Positions 24,201 through 36,961 of a stretch of DNA of 64,000 nt are shown in pieces. Each line of letters opens with the position of its first letter. Positions within the stretch are counted from its first letter, which is position 1. Source of the DNA: Hydractinia symbiolongicarpus (lineage: Eukaryota > Cnidaria > Hydrozoa > Anthoathecata > Hydractiniidae); NCBI RefSeq assembly GCF_029227915.1, contig NC_079875.1:12337001-12401000 (forward strand), in the 5' to 3' direction. Made by a program: the position numbers and the translations under genes. The notes under the pieces were generated by a model. That model was not told the origin of the DNA. It searched no databases and worked only from the letters and a program-made list of their open reading frames with translations.

Positions 24201-27200
24201 TAAAAATGCTATTTATGGCTGGGAATAAAAATCTTCGCTGAAGTTCATGGAACTGCGACCTACTTATAAAGTTAACATTGGCAGTTTCAAATGCTTCTTT
24301 CACACCTTGAAATGTTAATCCGTTGAACAATATTCCAGCAGACAGCCTTACCGTTCCTTCCGCAATTCGATTTAAGTAAGGTTGTGATCTCCAAGTCACT
24401 TCGTGGTTACCGGCGCAAACCAATTTCACAATAAGCATACTACCCTTAGTTATATGTTTTTTGATAGTAGCTTTCTCACCGCATTCAAAGCAGAATTTGA
24501 AGAGCGACTTAAGCATTTCAAAGTACACTAGAAACATTGTTGAAGGTGCAATCGACTGCGTACCTTCCCTAACATCGACATCTTGCTCATTAACATCACT
24601 ATCAGCCGTATCGGCACTACTATCGACCGTATCAACATCGCTACTGACATTGAAAGATGCATCCGGATCAGCGCGATCTTCTACTTCACTTGCGCAAAAT
24701 GAAGAGCAATCTCCAATTTCATCTCCCTCTTTCGCAATAAGGTTGACTGTGGAAACGCTAGCATATTGAGTTAATATAACAGTTTGCGTGTTCGTCGAAG
24801 ACAAAGTTGGACTCATCTGAGTAGACATTGATTTGCATAACACAGCAGGAACCATAGTGCTCTTTGTTCGCATTGGTGTAGCACAGCTAACTTCTTTGTT
24901 GATCATGACGACATCAACAGTTTGCGTAATAGCATCCTTAAAAAGGGGCTCAAGTTCTAGGGAAGGTGCTTCCGGGCCACCTGAGTTTTCTTCTGCCGTA
25001 CAAGCTTCATCCACAATCTAAAGTTATGAACACATTAAGAAATTTTTTATTCCTTAAAAGAACAAATATTTTTTCCAACTCCAAGATTTTTAAATCTGAT
25101 CATTTTTTTGGAAGAGCACATAAAAAAGACATTCGAGGCTGAAAAAGTGTAAAAAAAAAGAACAACCAGACTGAGGTAAAATTTAAATGTTCTTATAAAA
25201 AACGTGTAAAAATATGTTTAACCACGATTGGCCTGCTGGGTTACCTGGCGTTTTGTTTTTCTTTCGTTTCTTGCAATGGATGCAGAACGCTTTGCAGGTA
25301 GCGGTTTCGAGAATGAAAATACCGATGGAATAGCGTTTGGTAATAATATAAACTTTCTCACAGAGCCACAGAGCTCCGCCTAAATAATAAAATTTAAAAA
25401 TGTATTTTTACCCCCTGGTTATTTATGGACAAAAAGATCAAAAGACAGGTGTTCAGAAAATTATTGAAGGTGAATACAGTTTCGCAACAAGCTTATTTAC
25501 AAAAGAAATAATGTGAAAAGAAGTCAAGAAAAATTTAAGAAGTGCAAGAAATACCTTGAGATCGCGTTGAAAACATTCGGACGTGAAATGCATACCACAA
25601 AGAACGAAATTCGTGTCTGCTGGATATGGTGGATCTCGCTTCATAGCTGCTAGCCATTTCTTACGACGTTGTTTATTTTCTTTTTCGGTGGGAACGTTAT
25701 GCCACCCTTTTACATCAGCTACCGATTTTTTGGTGGAAGAGTTACCACAATTTAAAGCACCACAAGTAACCATGATAACAGTAAAATCAATGGTACATTT
25801 ATGACTTGTTTGAAGTGGTGTAATCGACAACTGAAGTATTCCGGCGTGCAGAAAGCTGTTGTCATAAAATACGTCACGATAAACATTAGAGCCCAGACCT
25901 CGATGATAACAACAAAAAGATGGCGTCGTTTGAAAAAAAACAGTAACAATCCTAAACTTTGATAGACATTTATATCATTTGTAATACGAATTTTTAAAAA
26001 AGATTTTGCAGAAATTAATAACACGATGGTGTTTATTCAACACACAAATTTTGAAAAATGACCGGACTTCCCCTTTAAGGAATCACTTCGATGATTAAAA
26101 ACTCGGTTTATAAAATGTACAAGCTGTAACTACTCTAAGTTGATTAATTTTCACAAAGAAATATTTTCGTGATTTAAAGAAAAAATGTATTTTGTTAAGA
26201 TTAATTTTCCGTCGCAATTACACCAATTTCCAACATTTATTCGCGCGAATCTACTAGTACTTTCCTTAAATTTTAATTTAGTTAAGGTCTTAGATAGGGT
26301 AGCCTTAAATCAAACTTGCTTATGTCACAGAAGCTTGGAAATTTGCAAAAGACGGAGACAATAATTCATTTCATTTAATGTATATAGCTAAAATAAAACA
26401 GAAGAGAAACTCCTAACAAGGCACATTTAAGTCTCCAAAAAACAACATAAGAAGAAACAATTATAATACCCAAAATTAAAAAATAGAGCTTGTAACCTGA
26501 ATGTCTGAAATGCATTCGTTGCGAAATGCTGCAACGTCAAAATCCGATCTCAAAGTGACGGAACAAACTTTTCCAATTGTTGAATTAAATATGCTCTCAT
26601 TGCAAAACTGTTCCACTTCAGTAAACGTTTTGCCACTTTTAGTGGGCCAGGTGGGAAGAACAAATTCGCGATCAGGAGGATTATATTCGTATATGGTATC
26701 ATCACCTTCGTCTGGAACAACGATAACATTCGAAACTGCTCTTTTCTTTCGACTGGCACAGTTAGCAAAAGCTAAAATAAACAAGCTAATACAATAGTAG
26801 AAGTTTTGATGCATAGACTCGTATTACAGTAAAGACTTGACTGATTTCAGGGATAGAATTCGTTGTCTTTTACGAAAGGTCACTTCTGCTAGAACGTCAT
26901 ATAATATAACAGTTGAGATGACATAAAGTGATAAATATTTAAAAAGCTATATGACTTTCGTGGTTTTATAATGCAAATAGGTTTTTTGGATTTGAGATTA
27001 TTTGATAACGAAATTACTATGAAACAGTCATTTTGAATATTTTTTCTTATCTTTCTAACAAATATACATGTATTTTTTTTTAATAAGATAAATTCAACAC
27101 AATCTATCCTTTCCATTCCTATAAAATTTTAATAACCATTTGTAATCTGAAATATATCCCCCAATGTTTAGAAATACAAATTCAATACAGAAATACAAAT

Positions 27201-30200
27201 AATATGGAATATGCCAGACTTAAAGAGTGTAATAAAAATAGCACATTCAGCCTTGCTAAAATTAAAATAAAATTGTCTAAAAATACATAAAATTAAACTT
27301 TGTACTCTTATGTATTTTCCCTAACACAGCAATTTATTGTTTTTCTAGTCTTGTATACTTGTAAAATTCAAATATGAGGCCAAAATATGGCCTATGCTTC
27401 TATGTTTTACTTCACTTTCTGTCCTGATTATAAAACGAAAATATGCCTATGCTTAATTTTCCCTTCCTTTTTGGTCTTTTTGTTGTTTAAAATCTTTCAC
27501 TTATAAAAAACCTGTGTGGGATGATGCAAGAAAACAGAAAAAATATTGATTATCAGTACACACATATACCTGCTGACATAATGATTCTTCGATCTGTTTT
27601 CATGTTCAGCTGAGGATGAACTGCTGTATTTTCATATACGCAACTAGATCTCACACCAGTACCATCACGTCTCTTGCAAATACAAAAATACTCATCTTTT
27701 GTTACAGTGGATCTCTTACATCTTTTAGTGCCACTTTTTTTGAAAAAAAGACTGGTTCTTTTTCTTAACCTTAAAATAAAAATACTGATATGTACATAGT
27801 AATTCAAAGCAAATCGAAAACAATAACATATTTGGAATATTGTGACTGAAAAAAAATTCAGGATTTGTTTTACTTGAAGTACTTAGGAGATTTCTCAGAA
27901 AATTTATTTCAACATTAGACATTAAAAGGGAGATATGAAAAGGGCTAGAAAACGGTTAAGTAAGATCTCCCTCTTTGAGGTTTTATCTCCATCCTTGCAC
28001 ATTGTGAATAACATAGTACAATAACCAGACAACTTAGAAAGTCAGGTGCAAAATTATGCCCACTTTATTGCAACACCATGGATAATCTGTTCATAAATAA
28101 TTACTTTTTTATTTTTCTAAGTTTTGGTCTGCAAAATATAATAGTAAATATAATAGTAAAAACAAAAGTTTGTTTTGAAGAGGCAAAGACAACATAAGAA
28201 TTGGTTAAAAATAATACAATACATAACCTGAGGAAGGTAATTAATATTTTAAAGTTATGTTGTTGCCTTAAATGGTTTTATATGCAATAAACAGGTATCT
28301 TTTTTTGCAGAATTTAAACAGATAATAGTTAGCCAACTCTAGGTTAAAGAAGATTTCTTTAGCTAAAAAAAATGGATTTGAAAGTAATGCTTATATTGAA
28401 CTAATTATAGATGTCAAATATTTGTAAAGTAATTTTCCTGCGTTTTCACTTATATTTGGGTATGAACTGTGATATCAAAGATGATTCGAGATGTTGTCGC
28501 TATGCCAATTACTTACGAACCTTTTTCCCTGCCATAAGCTCAACTTTCGTCTAAGTCACAAAGTCAAAAATCAACAGCTTGTTTTGTAGTCATTTTAATC
28601 CGTTACTTGCTAAAAATTTTATTACAGCATATATTTTTTGAATTCTGCTAGAAAAAAAAAACGAGAGAAATTATCATACTTCCAAGAATAAACAAAGATT
28701 GAATTCGCTGGATCACGCTCTCTGTAAATGCTTCCATTTTTTGACATCATGTCATTAGCAAGATTCCCGTCATATAAACCACACAAGCCAAATGTTGCAT
28801 CTCGATAGATAGACGGTATTTCGACATATACATTCGCAAAGGAATTACTATTTGCCCGCTCTTGGACATTAAACTTGATGCGCAAACCAGATGAAAAATT
28901 GATCTGAAATATATTTTCACAAACAGTAATTATATATCATTCGACAATCTGTCTTTACAACGGACTAAATTTCTAGTCAAAGCAAAAGGAATGCCATATT
29001 TCAGGACAGTTTCAATCCGGTTGCAACCTAGCCTCACAATACTTTATACAAAATTAAACAATATATATACACGGTGTCTGTCAAGAATTATTAAATTAAC
29101 TGCAGATGCTTTAAATCTACCCTTTTATAAATATTAAAATTCAAGAAATAAACAAAAATTGAACAAATACAGTCAAATGTAGAAAGAGTATTAGTTACAA
29201 ATTATAACTTTATGGTTATTTATTTTCAAATTTTAATGTGTGTATTTAATTTTTACATTCGCCATAGAACCTGCTACAATTAGTATGTTTTTATAGTAAA
29301 GATAATACATACCTCAAAATATTTCGACTTCACACTTTCTAAGGTAGTTGCGTCAGACGGCTTGTGGCCAGTTGGCCATTTAAAGTGTGGTTTCGATGAG
29401 TTACACATGTCTATAGCGACAACATCATCTTTCTCCTGAGCAGCCACTGCTGCACTCCAGTTGCACGTAACACTTTGTGAGCAATCAAATGTTCTGATAT
29501 GAACCTAAAAACAAACTAAAATTTTTGCAATTCAAGAGGTAAATGTGCATTATTTTCCTGACACTTTACCCGAAAAATAGAGAAAACTCCTAAAAAGTCA
29601 CAGACATAATTTTGCGACAAGTTGAAATCACTTTTCACATTTTTTCGCACTTAAATTATTTCCATTGCTTGTTAGTAAGCTTGTGAAATAAACATAAATT
29701 ACAACTAACCTTCATATTGCGTTTAAGACTTTGCACCAGAACAAAATCACCTGGACTGAAAAAGGAATAACGAATCCCATCAAACGTTTTAATATAAGGA
29801 TCTCCGCTTGAAGAACAAGATGCTGTTGGAACATTGTTTGTTGTGATCTAAATTAATACAAAAAACAATTAACCTTGAAGTTCACACTTTCCTTATCTTC
29901 GTGAATGCAATTTAAGTGTAAAGTTTTCTGCTTATGAATAGATATGCATTTTCTTATCTTTATGATTGGCATATAAACCTTTTCCTAACTTATACGATGC
30001 TGTCTTTTGCACATCAGAATAAAATTGCATGGTTACAGATATAATATTGGTATTTTTAGTGTATTTGGATGCACAGACTGATGTTATACGCATCTCTGTT
30101 AAGTAAACGTTGCAACAGGCAGGAAAGAAGGTCTATTGTGATGGCTAAATATTATCGTATTTGGCATGATAATAACATTTGTAAAAGGTAACAATACAAT

Positions 30201-31742
30201 TGTCACCTTTGGCAATCCATATCCTAATATTTGGCTCTTCTTCACCACCATCTGTGAATAAATGCCTTATTTCAGAAAATGGAAGCAAGAAAAACAATTA
30301 CCAGCAATGGTGTTTGGTCTTCGTACCCTTTCCAATCAAAGACTTTATTAAAGCCACTTAAAACAGGCTTAACAGCTATATTTTTCAATCCATCATCTAT
30401 AAAATCCTGCTTTGGGTAAATGATTAAAATTTTAGAACGTTCTCCAGCTGGAACAAAATCAAAAGTACAACTGCTAAGAAAGACGTCCTCCTTATCTTGT
30501 TCAAATGATATTTCAACACTGCATTTTTTGCTTGCATCTGCACACACTAATGGGACAGTTAAAGTGAGTTTGATTTCTTTTCCGATTGAATCTTCCGTGA
30601 TAATGATTTTTTTTGGCTTAATCTAAAAATGTATGAAATGATACAATACTGTCAGAATGTAGCAGTGCGCTGTGCGCTGTTGATGCATATAAACACATAC
30701 CGTAAATCTACCGTAACATGTATGTATAAACAAAAACAATTCTAACTCGCGGAAAATATTGTCCCTTTAATGAACAAGAATATTTGAAGTTTTCAAGAAA
30801 AATTCAGAAAAATCCCCAAATTTGCTGTTGATTTTATCGCAAGGGGCTGCCTTGTAAGAGCAATTCAGCTACTGTTAAATTGTTACTACAAAGGCTAAAC
30901 TACTAACTTGTACAAAAGATTTGTTAAAAAAACATCACAATAGATGTTTAAGCTTTGTGCAATGAAAGGAATTGGAAATTCAATTGTTTTACAATGTCAA
31001 TTGTTATTTTTAAGTTAAAACGAGTTAGGTAGTACTGTATATTTGTTGTGTATATTTCATTTCCCTTTTTTTTCAATCTTATAACCCCTTTTAATAAAGA
31101 AATATAAATTATTTAATGTGGTATAAGTCTTTCTGTTGTTTCTGTCACCACCTAATTCCCAGTATTATGTTCCACAAGATAGTTGACTGTCCGAGGATTT
31201 TGAAATAAAAATTGAAAAGAAATAAAACACAATAAAATAATTTGACCAAACCAGTTAAACTTTGACTGCAAAGTTATTTATCTGTGAGTGTGGTAATTTT
31301 TTACACACTTACAAATCTCTTCTATTTATATAGTAAACATCAAGAAATACACCTACTCGAGTCAGAATAACCTCTTTTAATCGTAAATAATAACTCAAGT
31401 GTTTTCTCAAGGAATATAGAATAGAAAGTTAACAAAAAGTATGTCAAATTTAAATTCCGTTAGTTTTTATTGCAGTAACAGGTCATCTTTCATAAATACT
31501 TTTTGATTTATTTTGGTATCTTTTTAGGTATATTTACACATCTTTTACCAATTTTTAACAATATACTTATAGCAACTGAATTCAGAAAAAACAATGCTAG
31601 AAAAAAACTTTAAAGAGTTTTTTTAATTTTGGCCTTTTTTGTAGTTTTTTTGTTAATGCATAAAATACAAATCTGCTAATCTATATTATAATACTTGTAT
31701 ACGACTGTCACGTCTGTCTGTCTGTCTGTCTGCCTGCCTGCC

Positions 31743-31807
<65 letters not shown>

Positions 31808-34800
31808 GGCAAGATGGTAGCTTAGCTGCGCAATAGCGAGAAGCATGCAATGCGGTATAAAAAGGACGGGCGAACCCGTGGATTTTCCATGGGCTAACTA
31901 GTTTAAGAAAATTAATTCAGTTAAAATTTTCATGTTTTTTTATACTATCTTAAATAATTATAATATTAGAAACAATTGGATCAGGGTCACTATATGTTTT
32001 ATGACAAAACCAGCAGTTTGCATTTTTTCAGTAGGTCGGAATAGGTGGTCTTTTGATTATTTGCAAATTCAACTATACACTGTTTTCAAGAACTGAATTT
32101 ATAAAAATAAAACTTATTAAAAATAATGATAGACAAGTACTCTAATTGATCGATGTTATAAAACTTCAACTAGTCTCATCTAACTATTTTTTATGATTAG
32201 TGTGTAGAACATAAATCACAAACACTTTGTTGCACCCGGCACAGTGGATTAGTGAAGGCTATAGCTAAAATTTTAAAAATAAGTAATAACTTGGCTGATA
32301 TGACTACAAGTTTTGAATAAATATATATATGTAAACCTGACACAAGACCTGGCCTATTACCACTTGTCTAGTTACCATTACACCTACCTCAATACCTGCA
32401 AAAAACTTTGCACTTTCATAATACCTGCTTTTAATAGCAGGTGTATCATTGAACCATGACTGAACAATGCAGTATATCTAAGAAAACATTAAATTATTGA
32501 CTCAATATTATTTTTTTGCACTATGTATTATTAAGGATTTCATGTTAAATTTAAAATAGATGTGAGTGAAGATATAAAATGGCATTTATAACAATTATAC
32601 TTTTTGTTGTGCTAATGGTATAAAAAGGAGATGCTTTGGTTTTGTATACTGCTTATTCCGACTATTGAAACATTTCCACACATAGACCTACCTCTTGACC
32701 CAGTCTGAATCTGACTTCATTTGTGTTTAGTGTTAAACTGTTTTGAAAAGTTGAGCGATCCTGTCCAGAGACTAGCACATCAGTTTTGTTTAGTGACTTT
32801 TTGTTTTGAGCATACCAAGAAACTTCATACACACTACGAAAATCTGTGATGTTGTCTTGGAGAATACATTCAAAACGCAAGCCATGTTGAAATGTTTTGA
32901 CAGTGATTACTGGCAAGATGTGTATTATTGGATAGTTACCTTTAAAGCAAAGTATAAGCCTAAAGGATGACATAAGACATAATGTCTAAAACAAAATTCT
33001 TTCAGAACAAAGTATATTCAACTAAAATACAAAGCTTTTCATGGCATATTACTACATCATCAGGTAAAATGAATTACTAAAAACTGTATTACAATAATAT
33101 ACACCATATAAAAGTTAAAAACATGTCCCAAAAGATGTAAAAACTAAGTTTATTCAAATATTATATTTTTTGAAAGAATTTTGGTTTACTTACAATGGCA
33201 AACAAATCATCTTTGAACATAAATGTTTGATCAGGATAAAAGTCATTATGCTGATAACAGATTTAAAAAAGTAAATAAACTGAGGGGTAAATATAACAAA
33301 GTTAGTCTATATGGAGGAAAGGAATTTATCTTGAGGTAGGCTCAAAAAACATGAGGCGTACAAAAAGGAAGTCCATAAATTTTGGTTTACTCATCATTTT
33401 ACCACATCATTTTTTTATAGATGGGTTGCTGACGTCATCATCATTCAAATGACGCTTCTTTTTCGTTTTTAATTTGCACAAGTGGATTTTTCCACTGGCT
33501 TTATTGACTAGTTTTACAAATTAACATGAAACAAACCTAGACGTTCGCCAATACTGTATATCCATTCTCCTGGTTTGTTCACATTAGAGTTAGTTGTTAA
33601 AAAGACCATTTGTCTTGCATCAGAACGACTGTATGTGTTTCGAACAAAGTTTAAACCATTAGTGGGCCCTTCTTGCCAACCAACCTACAAAATAAAAAAT
33701 AACACTGTAGTAAGCTATAGTCATACATGTATTGGTTATACAGAATAAGCACATACGTAACAACAATATAAAACCAGTATAATAATGTAGTTTAATAAAA
33801 ATATATAAATAACAAAACCACTACAGTAACGCTGTAAACCATATAGTTTAGGTAAAGAGTGTCGAAAACAGAAAGTAAAGCTGAAATCACTAAAAAACTA
33901 AAAAAACGATGAAAATGATAAGAGAGATTAACTATGTGGATTAACTATGAATGTCTATCAACTGTAGTTGCCTCTGGATAATAATCAGCCTTTCTATTTC
34001 ACGTCGATACACGGCAAATGTAGAGGTGATCTGAAAAAAAAAACTAAGTTTACATCAGCAAAATTTTGCAGAGGCTTATTTTTTCTTCCCATATGATATT
34101 CTTCAATTGCTTTGAACCTATCATAAATATACACAGATTATATCGGTGATAAAGGTTAATCTCTAATTGCAAGAATTAATAAAGATTGTAAAAATGGTTG
34201 CTGAGCATTTTGCTTACTTACCCTAAATAGAATTAAAGTAGTTTGAAGGTGAGCAAGCTGGCTTGGAAGAAAAAGGCTTAAATTTAGAAGGTGATTTGCC
34301 AACATCAGACACCGCAATTAAATTTCATGTCATCGCATTTTGCCAATGTGAAATTGTGGATTGCCGAGGCGAATCAAAAAAATGAAAACTCACTTTGGCA
34401 TTTTTTTGCCGACGAGAAATGGCTTAATGCCGACGTGAAACAGTATATAAAAGTTCAGAAAAAATTTGAATTGGAAAGGCTGAAAATACTCTCTTTTAGA
34501 AAGAAACATGAAACATAAAGAAATAAACAAGTATATAACATATGAATTTGTTCCCTTACCGTAGTTTCGCCAAATGTGTTTTGTATGGTATTGTATAGAT
34601 AAAAGGCATATGTTGTCGATGCATCCCAGGCAAGTGCCAGTTGAAATGTAAAAGTGCACTAAAAATAATGTGCTGTTTATATTGAAGCCATAGGGACCTC
34701 CTCCCCTAGACACAAACAGCATATATACATACCCCTTCATGTTGATATCTGTTGATTTTAAACCATGTTACAACAAGCACATGATTTGGGTAAAATGATT

Positions 34801-35964
34801 TACCCATTCTCAATCTAATTTCATTGGAAGCTCTTCTCAATACAGTCCCGTTTGCATGCAATTGGTAATAGAATTTGGAGGAAGGTTTTATCAATTCTAA
34901 GTCATTCCAAAATGGTGCAATAATGGAAACTGTTAGATTATTATGCTTTATTGGAAAGTCTGTACTGGTATACTCATTAAACGTTTGATGTCCAAAGGCA
35001 ACATAACCATTGGTTGATATCTTAAAATAATTTTAAAAAAATAATCAAATAATAAGTTTAATAACTTCTGCATGTTAATCAAAACACAAGAGTTTAAAAT
35101 TTTTTAAAGGCGGGCTGGGCTGGCTTGGCAAACTTAACTGGCTCACTTGCAGGCCTGGTTTTCAACTTGTGTTTATATGGTTAGGCAGGCTGGCTCTAAA
35201 CAATGAAAACATTAAATAATATAGAACAAAAGAAATAATTTTCATGACAAAAGAATTTATTTACTTGAGCATAATATACCATCTCCCCTAGTAGTCCACA
35301 CTACTCGCTTTGTTACTGTTTACATGGAGTTGAAATTCCATTGAAAATAGCATTTAGGCGAGATCATGGCAGATGGGCTGGCTCAGCTTCTATATAAACA
35401 GTCTCTTAGAATAGGAGATGTTTGTGAAAGTTATTAAAAGTAGGGGATCAAGATAATGAAAGTTAAAAATAAAATACTATTTTTATCTTTTAATCTAAAA
35501 TCTGTAAAATTTTTTATACTCCATATCGATGCCAAAAACTAAAGAGCTTACCACTGAAAAGGTATATAAACAACAGAATTTATCTATAGGGTTAAGTGGA
35601 TCTTCCACACAGGCTGTACACAACTGGTACAGAATGTGTACACACACAAAAAACAGGTCATTTTAGAACCAACTCTGGTCTTTTCTACATGGCATAAGGC
35701 ATTCTTGTATTAGTAGGATAAACAATCCAAAAACATAAACAATACCTGCACATTGACATTGTTTCGTCTGCCAAAAAATGGAATGTGTGGAGTTTTGATT
35801 TTGTGAACAGCATCATCTTTTGCAACAAGTTGAATATTTTGCTCCAGATCATGAAGTACAACATCGTTCTGGGCTGTTCCAAAGGGAAAAAAATAATCAA
35901 TGTCAATACTTTGAATGAAGTTAGGTGCTGTTGATAGTAAAGTTATCAATAATAAAAAGGACAT
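15255..35964 (-). CDS. NIDO-VWD-EGF adhesion-type 7TM receptor (VWDE-like ectodomain)
   Basis: Large surface receptor joining a VWDE-like ectodomain to an adhesion-GPCR core. Exons: 35746-35964, 34733-35020, 34560-34658, 33537-33684, 32692-32939, 32388-32477, 30302-30622, 29710-29847, 29313-29504, 28680-28903, 27570-27769, 26497-26771, 21627-21867, 21094-21224, 20601-20843, 19611-19719, 19492-19526, 19184-19357, 18228-18780, 17402-17630, 16417-16691, 15782-15848, 15255-15672. Every junction is GT-AG with matching phase; total 1,638 residues. Order: hydrophobic signal peptide (1-19); NIDO domain (about 22-251; FFPFG, STNGYVAFG, SNVNKPGEW); linker (252-471); VWD domain (about 475-720; GDPYIKTFDG, GLCGLYDGN); WPTKSGKT segment as in VWDE; EGF repeat (Cys 864, 868, 874, 879, 881, 890); VWDE C-terminal Cys-rich region (895-1055); GAIN (about 1068-1310); GPS (1305-1341); seven hydrophobic helices (from 1362). 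The GPS has the WS and C-x-C marks but reads QLG where cleaved receptors have HL(S/T). Exon 17 is only 35 bp and is the weakest link between ectodomain and GAIN; without it the frame breaks. Domain calls are strong; the single-gene model is inference. Confidence 0.78.
16778..16860. repeat. Short foldback repeat (pogo/mariner-type MITE candidate)
   Basis: CAGTTGACGCCCCTTATCTCG on the left matches the complement of GAGATAACGAGGGGCGAC on the right with small gaps. TA dinucleotides flank both sides, as expected for TA-inserting elements. It lies in intron 20 of the receptor gene. Confidence 0.5.
20110..20332. repeat. A/C-rich low-complexity tract
   Basis: Strand-biased tract made of ACA, AAC, ACT and CAC triplets in intron 15 of the receptor gene. 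It gives open frames on both strands (Thr/Asn-rich on plus, Leu/Val-rich on minus) that are artefacts of composition. Confidence 0.8.
22227..22967 (+). CDS. Kolobok accessory protein with P2X7-ballast-like Cys region
   Basis: Two exons, 22227-22509 and 22672-22967, phase 1 GT-AG junction, 192 residues. The N-terminal third is acidic and Ser-rich (SSSSSDVSDVEFNEDEE). It is followed by a zinc-binding-like cluster, WCQCKKCK ... SLCCRD, then after the junction HTCVTNSDEF, a VCLPEPVL helix and a basic, aromatic segment YRFAAYKQYIWWVYGRLG. This resembles the cytoplasmic ballast domain of vertebrate P2X7 receptors, which recurs in invertebrate stand-alone proteins. Inside the transposon it is convergent with the transposase gene (149 bp between stop codons). 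Function in transposition is unknown; the Cys cluster suggests a metal-binding helper. Without the exon-exon junction the first frame would end in FC-stop. Confidence 0.82.
23116..25773 (-). CDS. Kolobok transposase with N-terminal THAP domain
   Basis: Exons 25555-25773, 25245-25379, 23116-25017; both junctions GT-AG and phase 0; 751 residues. Residues 1 to about 105 form a THAP zinc finger of C2CH type: C-x4-C at the start, WHNVPTEKE, LCGMHF with Cys-x2-His, then LLPNAIPSVF completed by exon 2. Such fingers bind the transposon ends. An acidic, Ser/Thr-rich linker follows. The C-terminal 450 residues are the catalytic region, with DLIGDGRCDSPGFSAKYGTY, VTDRHSQIRK and FDVWHMTKNI, which look like conserved acidic blocks of a DDE-type fold. 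The Met at 25773 is preferred to one 19 codons upstream because it starts right before the first zinc-binding Cys. The gene appears intact. Confidence 0.88.
31680..31901 (+). mobile_element. Short-type Helitron with expanded (CTGT)n tract
   Basis: Begins TCTATATTATAATACTTG and ends GGATTTTCCATGGGCTAACTAG|T. Between them is the short-type body (TAGCTTAGCTGCGCAA, TATAAAAAGGACGGGCGAACCCG). The GTCTGTC present once or twice in sister copies has become an almost pure tetranucleotide tract of about 95 bases (roughly 31712-31807) with a few CTGC variants. It lies in intron 6 of the receptor gene. Confidence 0.87.
33420..33511 (+). mobile_element. 3' end of a long-type Helitron
   Basis: TTGCTGACGTCATCATC, then GTGGATTTTTCCAC and TTATTGACTAG|T: the 3' terminal region of the long type without its 5' part. 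It ends 26 bases from the splice donor of the receptor exon at 33537. Confidence 0.75.
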
Positions 35965-36961
35965 TTTGTGTCGATATGTGTATCATCAAGTCTTGAGTAA
36001 AACTAGGTTGATGTAATAAAAAGAGTTCTATATATATTTTAGTTATTAATTAGTCATAGTTAAAGAGTGATTAGATGCCACTTTGTGGCCTGTTATAAAT
36101 ATAGTTGACTACTTAAAAAAAAGTGATAACAAAACTAATTTACTCACATAGCTAACTATTTATCTATAATAGCCAGCAAAAACATTGCATTAGCCTTTTT
36201 TGACATTATTAGGAAAGTGCAAGCATCAACAAACAGTCACGCTTTCTTCTAAATATTGTTTATCTTCCTTTTTTTAGCTACCAGTCTATAAAAGACTACT
36301 TTTGGATCCGCTAGAGGTCGTGCTTTGAATTGTTGACATGCAAAGTCTATGTGCACCTCCATGCGCGATTTCCAAGCCTAATTTTGCTGCTAAATTATAA
36401 CATGCATCTCCTCAAGTGCATATAAGCACTCCACCGTTTATTTGGAGCAAGTTAAAAGGATTTTCAGCTTATTTTTTAAATAAACTTAAAAAATTAAGTA
36501 ACTTAAAAACAGAACTAAGCACTACTGCACGTGTTAATCAACAAAAAAGTCATGGTTAAAGTGTAAGAGCATGGACAGTTGTGACAAGTGTCACAGCATT
36601 TGCACTACCCCCCGTGAACCGGCTTTGATGAAAAGAACCTTCGCAACCGAGGTAAAGCGGTTGAATACTGTTTTGCTGAGCAAATGTTATTGAATAAGTA
36701 GAACGCTGAGTCTTCTGGGTAGTCACAAACGTCAACCGAAAAGGATTAAAGAAAACGAAAGTAATTTATTTGACTCTTGCTTTGACCAAAGTTAATAAAA
36801 AAACACCATTATTAACTACGCTTTGACGTAAAACATACTCATGAAAAAATCGTTAATCAAAGCCAAAAAAATGTTTTCTTTCCGAGAATTATTATGCCAA
36901 CATCTAGCTTCCAAAAAATCAATTTAGGATCGTACACGTTAATTATCTTTTGTATGCAAAA

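Larger units (their letters stand above)
21970..26074. mobile_element. Complete Kolobok DNA transposon with TTAA duplication
   Basis: Termini are AGGGGAAGTCCGGT at 21970 and its complement ending at 26074, bounded on both sides by TTAA (21966-21969 and 26075-26078). Similarity of the ends continues inward (TTTTCAAAATTT). TTAA target sites, a THAP-domain transposase and a second spliced gene on the opposite strand are the known Kolobok pattern. Both genes are free of stops and frameshifts, so the copy looks recent. It sits in intron 12 of the receptor gene between the exons at 26497 and 21867, without touching either. Confidence 0.9.

Noticed and set aside
26476-26814. Frame starting at 26814 with an apparent signal peptide, suggesting a second gene start
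   Set aside because: The hydrophobic start is intron read-through. An acceptor (TATTTTAG) at 26772 joins in phase to the preceding exon, and the following residues belong inside the VWDE-like region after the VWD domain.
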